Shown: positions 10,350-22,000 of the stretch, one piece after another
Position numbering within the stretch: the first letter of the stretch is position 1
How the letters are laid out: every line of letters begins with the position of its first letter
Assembly: GCF_027579695.1 (NCBI RefSeq)
Contig: NC_083579.1
Span: forward strand, 71,409,371 to 71,473,370
Direction: 5' to 3'
Origin: Neoarius graeffei
Lineage: Eukaryota; Chordata; Actinopteri; Siluriformes; Ariidae
DNA: 64,000 bases
Program-made: the position numbers and the translations under genes
The notes under the pieces: model-generated
Told to the model about the DNA's origin: nothing
The model's database searches: none
Seen by the model: only the letters and a program-made list of their open reading frames with translations

Positions 10350-12137
10350 CTAAGTGTTCTTGTTGAGGAACAGGAGAACGTTCACGTTCTCTGGATCCAG
10401 GCAGGCTCTTTCAGCGGAAACTATATCTCCAGCTGTGCTGAATACCCTCTCACTGGGAACACTGGTTCCAGGCACAACCAGGTACCGCTTGGCCAGGCTA
10501 CTCAACAGTGGAAGGCTTAGGCTCCTTTCCTTCCAGAAGGCCACGATGTCATCGGTGGAACAGAGTTTTGGGAGGTTTTTGTAGGTGTGTATTTCCTGTT
10601 GTGCCCTGATTCTAATAGGCAAGGGTGGTTCCACATGAGTAACCTCTACATCCTCATCTTCATCTATGAAGATCTCCTCCATAGCTGATAGCTTTGCCAG
10701 CTTCGCAGGGACTTCCTCGTCCTCATGACTGTCCTGTGTCTCCGTCTCCGACTGCGTGGCTGTGACGTCCTTGGGCTCCTTTTTGATGTGGACCTCTTGT
10801 CTGGCTTCAATGGCAGTAACCACTCTCTCCCAGACTTCATCTGTTGCCATTCCCTTGAATCTGGGATCCAAGGCAGTGGCTTCTTCCAGGAACTCCATTC
10901 TTTGTGTCTCCTGGTAGCGCGTTTCCAGGTCATTTAGGATGGCAGCTTTGATGTCACAAGCGAATGCATCGTCAGCTTCTTCGTCTGGACTGAGGTGTTT
11001 TCTCAGTTTGTCCATCATGGGGAGAACTTGACCACTGGTGGGGCGTTTTTCTGCTGACATGGCCACTGTGATTAGGTAGGGAATCTTCATGACACGAAGG
11101 AAGGTCTGGATCTTTCCCACATTGTCACTATCATTGCATTTTTGCAGCTTCTTGAATCCCTCCTTGTTTTTCAATCTTTCATCCATGGAAGCGGCAACTA
11201 TTGCAGGATACAGCGTCTGGAATCTCTCCACCATGATGTATGTACTATTCCACCTAGTCTTACAGTCCAAGAGCAACCTGTGGTTGGGGAGATTGAGAGT
11301 CGTTTGTTTCTCCTTGAGCACAATTTTGCCCATGTACGAACTCCTGAAGTATGTAATTGACGGCCTAATCATACCTACCATGGCAGAGACAGATGGCACA
11401 GCCATCACCTTCTGTGTTGCCAAGTTAAGGGTGTGGGCAAAGCAACCCATTGACAGACGGACTCCGGCCTTTTGCGTGGCATTCACCATAGCCTTGGCAT
11501 TATCAGTAGTCATAACTTCCACTTTGCCGGTCAAGCCGAACTCCTCCAAGCAATCTTCTATTTCTGTGGCAATGTTTTCTCCCGTTTGTGCTACTTCTGC
11601 TTTTAGGGTTTGCAGTACTTTTACATTCAGCTGCCAGTCCTTGATGTAATGGACAGTGAGGGTGAGAAAGTGGTCTGTGGCTCTTGATGTCCACCCATCC
11701 CTGTCAGTGTAGCGCACTCAACATCATTCAGATCTGACTTTAGGGCCTTCAATGCGACATCGTACATGCTGGGGATAATCCTTTCCGCAACGTCATCTCG
11801 GCTTGGAAGTTGGTAGGCCGGGTTTAGCTCCTGTACTAGCGCCTTGAAATATGGGTCTTGTACTGTTGAATATGGCCTCAAGGCCTTAACTAGATAATGA
11901 CACGCCCTTATTGTGATCCGGTGTTTCCTTTCTTCAGATATTTTGGCCTGCTTGGCCAAAGTAAAAGGTGTTATCCTTGTCACAGGGCTAGCACTGGCTG
12001 AACTGCCTGACGTACTGGCAACAGCACCACTAGCACTGACGCTTCCTGAACTAGACTCCATTGAAGGAGGGGGGGGACCTCAAGCTTTGATTTTGAGGTG
12101 GACTCAGGTGGAGTCGCACTGGAAGCATTGTCCTCGG
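10350..12137 (-). pseudogene. hAT transposase main exon, one frameshift
   Basis: The main exon of a hAT transposase. A plausible splice acceptor (TTCTTTCAG on the minus strand) lies just upstream at 12138. The frame starting near 12061 (MESSSGSVSASG, then RKHRITIRACHYLVKALRPY) and the frame ending at 10350 are offset by a shift at about 11700-11730. The latter contains TDNAKAMVNATQKAGV, GCFAHTLNLATQ, a serine/acid-rich insert and the C-terminal dimerisation segment (LAKRYLVVPGTSVPSERVFS, then NVLLFLNKN). The catalytic core order is that of the Ac/ZBED-like hAT group. A single shift is the only clear lesion. Confidence 0.85.
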
Positions 12138-12726
12138 CTGAAAGAACCAAAAAATGTAAAAAACCAATGACTATTAAAACATAGAATCAGATTTCTTCTA
12201 TTAACATATGAAAACATAAATGATCTGATAGTGACTGACACCATTGGTATAGAAATGCCACAGGAACAAAACGTGTTATTCCAGAATGTAAACTCTGCGC
12301 TCTGTTGACAGTAGTTATGGTGGAAAAGGACAGCAGTGAATGTATATTATATTACACCATTTTTTGGCAAAAATAGGTAATGTTACCGAGATTTTTTTAA
12401 ACACCATTCAGTCTGGAAAAAAACGTGCTGCTTCTTGTACAATTATCTAGCATGACAAATGGCCCGCTAATAGCGCCCCCCCCCAGCGGGGCCAGTTATA
12501 GCCCCAGAGTGGGAGACAAGCCGCTGGCAAACTCCCTTGCTGCCAAAACTCCCCGCCTGAAAGATCTGTTGCGTATTAGTTACGCTGTCCCTAGGTATCA
12601 CTTTGGTCACGTTTGGTGTCGCATGAGGCCATGAGGTTAGGAGATGAAAACTAAAACATTTTAATTTGGCCCATGTTTTATCTCAGAATTCTACTACATT
12701 CTTAGCTTAACAAAACAAAAACTTAC

Positions 12727-12931
12727 CCTTAATGTTGAACTTGGATGCAATGATCGTTCCAGACTCATATGGAGTTGTCTCAATCTTGTGATGCCAGTGT
12801 AAATGTTTTGCTATGTTAGACGTTCCACCGCTGCACTGAATGGTGGCATTACAGAGGTTGCACCTTGCGTTCTGGCCCCCTGAAAGCTTTGTTACGTGAT
12901 CCCAGACCTTACTGATCTTCCCACGTGGCAT
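12727..12931 (-). CDS. hAT transposase N-terminal BED zinc-finger exon
   Basis: The minus-strand frame from ATG at 12931 reads MPRGKISKVWDHVTKLSGG, then ARCNLCNATIQCSGGTSNIA and KHLHWHH. This is a BED-type zinc finger (W, CxxC, HxxxxH) used for DNA binding by hAT transposases. The exon ends at a GTAAGT donor (minus strand, 12726), which would join the main exon at 12137. The exon itself looks intact. Confidence 0.8.
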
Positions 12932-13622
12932 GACAAACAAATTCACTCCGCGCAGTCCGCTGCCTTTAACTTACGCGCCAAAATTACACAAAGCAACAAA
13001 GACCGCCAATGCCAGCAAAGGAAAAAAAGGCTGACCTGCTTTTGAGTCTTTTTGACCAATCAGAACGCTGGATCAGCCAAGCTCTCGCAATGTCTCGTGA
13101 GACTGTGGCGAGAGGATCTCAAATCAAAGATGGCTCTGATTTCAAGTTTCAGCGCGGCATTTTACGTCTTTTCCAGTGCTAAATTTTCATCTTTGTGGTA
13201 GGATTTACCACAAAGGATTTCTTCAGTCACAAAATAAGCATATACTTGGTGTAAATTTATATCGGTACAGTACCGGTACTTCATGATCCGGTATTTTGGA
13301 CCTGTCCCGAATCGATTTTCACGGTACAGTACCGGTACACAGCCCTAGTAAGAGCGTATCTTTTTTTTTCAAGAATGATTATTATATGACAATTATTCAC
13401 AAATTGCTCCTGTCGTTTCGCCGGTTTGTTTACATTCTAAGCGGAAATTATTTTGTCGGACGTTTTGTGTAAAGTTTTTATTTATCGAATTTGCAAAAAA
13501 TAAAAATGCCAAAATCCAGTGAATCTCGTCGTACATGGCTTATAGCCAACTTGGTGTTACATGCTTCGTCGGCTATCAGCTCATGTACGACTCGATTTCG
13601 TGGAATAACTGTTATATGGCCT

Positions 13623-14092
13623 CACTGTTCACTCACCCAGATGAGGACGAGGATGGGTTCCTGTCTGGTTCCTCTCCCACTACTGTCTATGGCTTTCTCA
13701 TTAGGGATCTCATTCTACATGCAATGCTGCTTTGTGACATTGTCTATTCATGAATGGTGTATGGAAATAAAATTACACTGAAATTGAACTGATTGACAAT
13801 GTCAGTTTAAAACTCCTTACTGTGAAAGACTGCAGTTCTTCCTGACATTGACTGACTGACAAAGCTCTCTAGAGATATCTAAGATATCTGTCTTGTGAGA
13901 TGAGTCCAAATCACAAGGTTGCTAATGCTCCAATTTGATCTCTTGATTTGTTGCAGGATTTTGGGTGCATGACAAATTAACCAGGTAAACCAGTACTCAG
14001 CATTTCACGTCAACATTTTGGTCTTGTAATCTATGTTTAAGTTTAACACCTGTAACCTTCTTTAAGGGTTTTGTATCTTTTGGAGGAAAACG
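13623..14092. other. unique island upstream of papln start codon
   Basis: Single-copy-looking sequence between repeat copies A and B. A possible splice acceptor (ATTTGTTGCAG) ends at 13956, which would make 13957-14092 the 5' untranslated part of the start exon. This junction is inferred only. Confidence 0.4.
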
Positions 14093-14149
14093 ATGAAGTT
14101 GCTGTTGGCCGTGGCCTCCATGCAGATGCTTCTGGCTCCAGTGTTCATG
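14093..14149 (+). CDS. papln: papln exon with start codon and signal peptide
   Basis: Encodes [19 protein letters not shown], a hydrophobic signal peptide with a basic second residue. It ends at ATG followed by the donor GTGAGTGC, phase 0. The context AAAACGATGA is acceptable for initiation. The exon sits in the unique island between two inverted copies of repeat X. Confidence 0.85.
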
Positions 14150-17100
14150 GTGAGTGCTGTGACATGTCAGAAATGACAAACTCGCATGAGTCATTGTAGA
14201 AGTTTACAATTTAATTATGTCTTTATTCAAAGCTATACATACTGCATATTCCAAATGTTCTGGTGCCAGGTATGACGTCATTAATCTTGTTCGTGACTTT
14301 AACAAGTGTAGTTACTACTCACATAAATGTGTGTTGTGTTCTGGCTTGTGTACAAAACGATTTACACTTTTACTGCCTTGTTAATTTGAATATATTTGGA
14401 AATATTTTCACATAACTGGAATAAACGTGATATTTAACAGTTATTCTATGAAATCGAGCTGTACATGAGCTGATAGCCGATGAGGCACGTAGCGCCGAGT
14501 TGGCTATAAGTAATGTAGGACGAGATTGAGTGGAATAACTGTTTTATTCTATCCACATTCACTGGATTTTGAGAAACTGAGCATTTTTATTTTTTTGCAA
14601 ATTTGATCAATGAAAACTTTGTACAAAACGTCCGACAAAATCATTTCTGCTTAGAATGTAAACAAACCAGTGAAATGACAGGAGCAATTTGTGAAAAATG
14701 CTATAATAATCATTCTTGAAAAAAAAGATACGCTCTTACCATCAAATTCCATATTTTGTTGCTTTTTTAATTTTTATTTTTTGGGGTTTTGTTTTCGAGG
14801 AGAGTTTTTATTTCGTCCTCAGTTGCTGTGGTAACACGCTCTGCCAGTTTGTTTTTCTTCTTCTTGAGGGTTTTTTTTGGAGGTTGGAAAACCAACTTAA
14901 GGTGTATTACTGCCACCGACTGGGCTGGAGTGTGGAACAGGAGATAATCTCGTCTCATCTCATCTCATCTCATCTCATCTCATTATCTCTAGCCGCTTTA
15001 TCCTGTTCTACAGGGTCGCAGGCAAGCTGGAGCCTATCCCAGCTGACTACGGGCGAAAGGCGGGGTACACCCTGGACAAGTCGCCAGGTCATCACAGGGC
15101 TGACACATAGACACAGACAACCATTCACACTCACATTCACACCTACGGTCAATTTAGAGTCACCAGTTAACCTAACCTGCATGTCTTTGGACTGTGGGGG
15201 AAACCGGAGCACCCAGAGGAAACCCACGCGGACACGGGGAGAACATGCAAACTCCGCACAGAAAGGCCCTCACCGGCCACGGGGCTCGAACCCAGGACCT
15301 TCTTGCTGTGAGGCGACAGCGCTAACCACTACGCCACCGTGCCGCCCACAGGAGATAATCTTTTCGCTATTTCAGTTTCTTTTAAAGCTGTACTGCCTTT
15401 CAGATTTTTCAAGTTTAGGTCATAAAAAGAATTTTCCCCGACACCCAATTATTTTTGTTTAGTGACCGAAAGCTACTGAATTTGAATCACAGACTTCCAA
15501 TTTTATTAGTTTTTTAAAAATAGAACAATTAATGAATTTACAGCCACGTGGCCCTAAATTCTCCGCTATTTTTTCCTGCTTCACCATGACAGAATCCAAG
15601 ATACTATATCATGCATCATGTGGTGGGCTTTCCCCGTTCACGCAAGGCATTGTGGGATACAAATTTGAAACAAGAGAGAAAAATGGAGGACGTGAGTGTG
15701 CGAATGAAATGTGAAAGACTGACAACAGTAACGGAAAACGAGAAGAAAAGACGTTATGTTATGTACGAAGGAAAGGAAACGCAGGACCAAACTAATAAAT
15801 ATCGGCGGTTAGCGAGCACCTCGGTGTGATCAGCTGTTCGTTTAGCGACAGAATGATGGAACTGTCAGTGCACGCTCAAAGGTAAACCTGCGCATGCACA
15901 CACGGACTTCTTCTGTCTGCTTGACTGCGCGAAGCAAACGATTTCATGCGCATTATTTGCTCAGGAATCCCCTCAAATTAAATAACCTCCCAGCCACAGA
16001 ATGGCCTGGGTTTTTATCTCCTGCCCAAACGAAGTTTGGCGGGGGATATAGAAACGGGTTCCGTCCGTCCGGTCATGTTTTCGTTTCCGGGCCATATCTT
16101 TAAAACTACTGAAGATATCTTCATGAAACTTTGTATACATATCAAGCAACACGTGAACTGTTGTCTTTTGCTTTTTTGGATTTTTGAAAAAAACTTTTAC
16201 ATCAAAAATAGATTTTGATTTCATTTCAAAGAGCAATGTTCGTTTCCAGAGCATATATCCAAAACTATTCATGATATGTATTTGAAACTTGGTATACATG
16301 TTAACAATGTGATATAGATGTGCCTTTTCATCCTAAGAAATTTTAATTTTTCATGTTTCCATGGAGGGCGGCAGGGTGGTGTAGTAATTAGCACTGTCGC
16401 CTCACAGCAAGAAGGTCCGGGTTCGAGCCCCATGGCCGGCGAGGGCCTTTCTGTGTGGAGTTTGCATGTTCTCCCCGTGTCCGCGTGGGTTTCCTCTGGG
16501 TGCTCCGGTTTCCCCCACAGTCCAAAGACATGCAGGTTAGGTTAACTGGTGACTCTAAATTGAGCGTAGGTGTGAATGTGAGTGTGAATGGTTGTCTATG
16601 TGTCAGCCCTGTGATGACCTGGCGACTTGTCCAGGGTGTACCCCGCCTTTCGCCCGTAGTCAGCTGGGATAGGCTCCAGCTCGCCTACGACCCTGTAGAG
16701 CAGTATAAAGCGGCTAGAGATAATGAGATGAGATGTTATGAGATGAGATGAGATGTTTCCATGGAAACAGTTTCAGACTTGGTCTCTCAGGTTAGTCTTA
16801 GGGGTAGGTTTTGTTTCCAGAGCAGAACTTGAAAACTATGAGTGGTATGGTCTTGAAAGTTGGTATATGTGTTGATTAAGTAATGTATTTGTGCCTTTTG
16901 ATACTAAGAAATGTGAGAAATGTTAATTTTTAGCTCACCTGGACCAAAGGTCCGCTGGGTTTATGCCAAGGGCTGCTGAGGTCAGTGTAAAGAGGTAGGG
17001 TTGGTTTCCTGCAGCAGAACTTGAAAAATGTGACAAATAATATCTTGAAACTTGGTATATAGTTGGTATATAGGGTGCGGGATATAGATGACTCTATCTT

Positions 17101-19017
17101 CTTGTTTTATTTTTTAGATATTACAGAAATAAACATGTATCACAATGATCAAATTTCAGAGAGAACTAAATTTCACCGATTTTACGAAATCGAAAGGCCG
17201 TCTATTTTTCAATACTTGATAACAGCCACCATTTTGTTTTTCTCTACTCACGGTATATGGGCTGATATTCTAGTAGTAGAGTAGCCAATCAGAGCATGCG
17301 ATTGCTCTTATCCAGTGAATGTGGATAGAATAATACTGCATATGCAGTGGATGTGTAAAATGAATGCATTTTGGTTTTTGAGATTTTTCTACAATTTGTG
17401 TACAGATCGTGTAAGTTCATAATGCACTAATTAACCCTAATGTATCTGCTGCGTTTTTAGATGCCGAGCACTGATTACTGGGCCGAATGGGGGTCGTATG
17501 GAGAATGCAGCCGCTCGTGTGGCATCGGTGTAACCGTGAGGATGAGACGGTGTGTGAGTCAGCGGTAAGCAGACAGCTCTCATGCATATAATTGGGTAGC
17601 ATCGTGCCTGTAAGTGTCTGTTTGTGTGTTGGTGAGAGATCCCTGGGTGTGTCAGCGTTGCCTCAGGCATGGATTTGTTTTGATGGACAGATTTATTTCG
17701 AAGACATAACAGTTTTTTTGAGAAAAGCTCACACTTTAGCCAAGCTGACATGAAATATAAAGGGAGTGGAGCATGAAGTGGCCAGACCTGAGAATTCTCT
17801 CTTTCAGCCTTTCTGTTCATGCACGCTTTCTGAAAACAAAAAAAATCCTGAAGTCATCAGATCTATTGTCTGCATCCAGGAGCTCGTTTTTCTTCGCTGT
17901 TGAATGTGGAGGAAGATAAAAGCAGACGTTTCCTGTCTACGGTCCTTAATAATAGACATGCAAGTGCAAGTCTTTGTATAAAGAAGAAATGAAGTCGAAT
18001 CAACTTATTTTTGTCCTGTATTATACATTTTACATCGACTTTACAAAAACGAACAGGTTTTCAGATGTTTAACCAAGAACTAAAATTAACAGGATTCCTT
18101 TAAGGAAATAAAGCTGGCACTTGTTAACAGTTTGTTTTATTTTTATTGGCAGTAATGTTGCAATTACAAAACAGTACGGTTGTATGAGAAGGCTGGTTCA
18201 GCATAGCGTTGTGCCCATAAATCTTGCCCGAGTTGGAATCTGGCTTGCATGTTCTCTCTTGCATCTGATGATGAGTGTAATGCTTTTAAGGAGAAGGTGG
18301 TGTTTGTTAACCCAGTACTCTCCTAATCCTCTCTTCTCCCCTCCATAGTGCCGTATATTGCATTAAATGTCTCGTTGAAACGTTATGAAATATTCTGTCG
18401 TGCCTTTTTAGGATTAATGTTGCAACACGATCCTCAAAGCTACATTAAAAGTAAATCCAGTTTAGTTTCCATGTTTGTGGTGAAACTGGTTTCTTATTAC
18501 ATAAAAATCAATGTTACCAGTCGATATTTGCTCTGCCAACTGATTAAGTGACTCCTGTTAGGATTTAGACATTGGGAATGGGAATACATTGTATGTGTGT
18601 GGGTGTTTATATACTACTGAGGACCAAATGTCCCCACAAGGATAGTAAAATCTGACAATTTTGACCTTGTGGGGACATTTGGATGGTCCCTACAAGGAAA
18701 TTGCTGCTGTTGTGTTTAAAAAAATAAAAAAATAATCCAAAAAGTTTCCTTTTCTTGACTGAGTTTAAGGTTAGGGTTAGGTGCAGGCACAGTATTAATT
18801 AGCTGCGATAATTATTATGTCAATGGAAGGTCTTCATAAGGATAGTTTGACAAACGTGTGTGTGTGTGTGAGAGAGAGAGTGTGTGTGAGCGTGTGTTCG
18901 CATATTACCTGTCACACAAGCATTGCATAGTAACGGCATGTAAATGTGTCAGAGATTCTCAGAAAGAGGCATTGCAAAACCCGGAGTAGAAATTCAGTTC
19001 CCCAACACCTAACTTTG

Positions 19018-19075
<58 letters not shown>

Positions 19076-22000
19076 CTCTTAGGCAGTGTTCCCAAAGCAT
19101 TTCTGTGTTATGTGATACCAAAGAACAATGTCCATTCATGGTAGTCAATCATATGCCATGTTTGCTGCTGTAGTCACTGTGGAGTCTACAGCTAGGTGAA
19201 GGGCATGGAGCCAGGAGAGGAGCCGTGATGGGTGCGGAGCAGCGACTGAAGCAGTGTGACCCCGTCTTTGTTGCTGTACACAAGGAATTTGTTGAGCTCT
19301 CATTGTGCTTAGAGATATGATAATAAGATAACCAAGACAAGCACACACACACAATTTTTAATTTCAGCCACCCATTTGAACTAAGTTATATCCTAGAGGC
19401 CAGGATTAACCTGCTCAGAGAAAGCACACTGCTCTTTATGCCGCTTTTCCACTACAAACGCGGCTGAGTTGGGCTGAGCCGTGCCGTGCTGAGTTGGGCT
19501 GAGTCGGGCTGAGCGGGGCTGTTGGAGTTGCATTTCGACTACAACCGCGCTGAACCGTGCTGGCTGGAAGTGGGTGGACACATTGGGTGGAGTTAGCGAA
19601 AGTGGGTGGACGTCACGTGATGTCGTTAAGCAGCGCAAACAGTGACATCAGTGAGCTTTTAAGCGGTAGTCTCACGACCCGAATAGTAAACAATAAACAT
19701 GGAGGACATGGAGTCGTTAGTGTTGCTGGTCTTGGTGCTGTGGCTTGTTGTCACCGACAACGCGGACAGATACTGGCAAGAGCGTATAGATGAGGCGAGG
19801 CGCATAAGGCTTCAGAAATTCTCGTAATTCGTAATTATTCTTCTTCCGGGTTTGCGGTGTTTACAGATCCCAGCGTGCTCGCGGGGCGTGTGTGGGCATG
19901 TGAGGACACTCCTCCTCACCAATCAGTGCACAGGGGAGTGTCTGCTCACGCCCCCAGCCTCACTCGGCTCAGTTTGGCTCGCTTCAGCCCCACTCCAAAA
20001 CCGTGCGAGTTTTAGGGGCTAAGCAGGGCTGAAGCGAGCTGAGTCGTGCTGGTTTTTGGTAGTCGAAACGCGAGCCGTGTCGGGCTGAAGTGAGCTGAAG
20101 CGAGCTGAAGTGAGCTGAAAAAGGGTAGTGGAAAAGGGCCATTAGAGTACTTGTGTATACAGGGGCTTACATAAGTCAGAAAACAAGGCAGTGGAAATTT
20201 CATATATACCTGTTTGTCTGTATCTGCTGTTAAATTTTTATTTAAATAATGTGCTTGTTATATCAACATAATATATGGGAAGCTATGGTTAGCCTAAAGG
20301 TTAGAGAAGCAGCTTTGGGACCAAAAGGTTGCCGGTTTGATTCCCTGGACCAGCAGGAATGGCTGAAGTGCCCTTGAGCGAGGCACCTAACCCCCAACTG
20401 CTCCCCAGGCTGCTCTATGTATGTTGTATGTACATCGCTCTGGATAAGAGCGTCTGCTAAATGCCTGTAGCATAACAAATAGTTGGATTGTGTTTCACAG
20501 TTACATTACATTCAATTACAGGCATTTAGCGGACATTCTTATCCAGAGCAACATATAATATACCTGGAGCATTTGGGGATTAGATGCCTTGCTCAAGGGC
20601 ACTTCAACTATTCCTGCTAGTCCAGGGAATTGAACCGGTGACCTTTTGGTCCCAAAGCTTTAGGCTATGGCTTCTTAGGGTTCCTAGTTATTTGGTTTCT
20701 GCAGCGCAAAAAAAAAAAAAAAAAGCTCAAGAACCCTGCTTTATGGAGTTCACAGCAATGAGGGTGAATACTTAAGCAGTCTGAACCTTTTTTTTATTTG
20801 TGAATAATTTTACAAGCTATATTATTAATCCCCCCTCCCCCCTCAATATTATAGGTTAACTCCATTTACAGATTACAACACTTCAAAATATAGAGAAAAA
20901 ACCATTCAAAGGGAGGGAATACTTATACAGAACTAATCTAATGTAGTTGCACGAACATATTACGCTGACTAATGTATGGATGTCTTTGTATAACAGTATC
21001 AGTAAATTTCAACATCTTCAACATTTGAAAATCCTCTGTGTTTATCCGCCACTTATTCATTGTTATTCAGTGATGAAAACTTTGTCCTTTATGTGGAATC
21101 TTCTCTGCTTTCAGGACTGATGGAGGCCACAGTTGTGTGGGACCAGATAAATCCTATCGCACGTGCAATATTCAGGTACACGCTCCCTCAAACTGTATGA
21201 CCCATATGTCCAGTTAAATGTCCATATGTTTGGAACCAAACTGAAAATCTGGGATTTTTTCAGTTAAAATTAGAAATAAACAAAGTTTAAGCATTTCAAA
21301 ATGCGTAAAATGAAGAAAGTACATGTTCAATATTTATTATTCAAGATCCTGCATTATTTCTAGGTCCCTATTTAAATGTAAGTGAATTAGTGACACTGAA
21401 CATGTTAAGAAGAAGAAGCAGTCCTTATTTGTCACATGTCCTCCTCTGCATTTAACCCATTTGAAGCAGTGAGCACACAAGTGAGAAATGAGCACACATA
21501 CCCAGAGCAGTGGGCAGCTATACTACAGCATCCAGGGAGCAGTTGTGGGTTCAGTGCCCTTGCTAAAGGGCACTTTAGCTATGATACAGAGGAAGGGGAA
21601 AGTGCTGTTCATTCACTCAACTCCCCTCACGTTTTTCCTGCCGATCCCAGGAATCAAACAGTGACCCTTTGGGCCCAAGGCTGTTTCTCTAACGTTCAGG
21701 CCATGGCTATATGTTAACACCTTTGTACAAAAGATCATATTTTCTTTGAGTCTTATCCGTTCCATTAAAGCACGCAATCAGCTGAAACTCCAGTGGATTT
21801 GATACAACATGAATAATCAGGTTTTACAAACTAGGAGTCCATCCTTGTGTCTGAAATTGCTCATTCGTTCACTACTCCCTATATAGGGAATTACTATATA
21901 GAGGACTATATACTGAGCTCATTGGTAAAATGAAAAAACACTTTTGGACACTACTCCATCACGCTGGTATTTACATCATTACTGTCGCACAATTAAAACG

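Larger units (their letters stand above)
9771..13347 (-). mobile_element. hAT transposon, autonomous type, near-complete
   Basis: The ends TAGGGCTGCGTACC and GGTACACAGCCCTA are inverse with one mismatch. They are flanked by a perfect 8-bp duplication GTAAGAGC at 9763-9770 and 13348-13355. Copy B of the host repeat carries the matching empty site near 14735 (GGTAAGAGCG on its minus strand). Inside, on the minus strand, lies a two-exon transposase. Repeats of GTACCGGTAC occur subterminally. Confidence 0.95.
8672..13622 (+). mobile_element. repeat family X, copy A (interrupted)
   Basis: Shared blocks with copies B and C are ATTCTATCCACGTTCACTGG, GATTGGCTAC, GAGTAGAGAAAAACAAAATG, ACCGAGGATGAAAT, CCAGCCCAGTCAGTGGCAG, ATGGAATAAAAGTATTTGAT and ATTGCTCCTGTCGTTTCGCC. 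Without its two insertions (8823-9499 and 9771-13347) the copy is about 700 bp. A palindromic segment of about 95 bp near 13527-13622 ends it on the right. I see no coding capacity and cannot assign a superfamily. Confidence 0.7.
14446..17332 (-). mobile_element. repeat family X, copy B (inverted to copy A, interrupted)
   Basis: Reverse-complement blocks of copy A occur in order: the palindromic end (14446-14543), ATTGCTCC region, ATCAAATTCCATATTTTGTT, TTCTTCTTGAGGG, CCGACTGGGCTGGAG, then after two insertions CTTGATAACAGCCACCATTT, TAGTAGAGTAGCCAATCAGA and CCAGTGAATGTGGATAGAAT. Insertions are a SINE (14950-15347) and a TTAA element (15386-17207). It carries the empty site of the hAT found in copy A. 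Confidence 0.7.

Noticed and set aside
11089-11649. A 186-codon + strand frame
   Set aside because: It is the antisense shadow of the hAT transposase exon, and its composition follows the coding strand opposite.
15532-15829. Two overlapping short frames near the left end of the 1.8-kb TTAA element
   Set aside because: No homology that I can name and no splice or start context. Mentioned within the element only.
19019-19072. Open frames rich in His-Thr or Cys-Val
   Set aside because: They are translations of the CA microsatellite.
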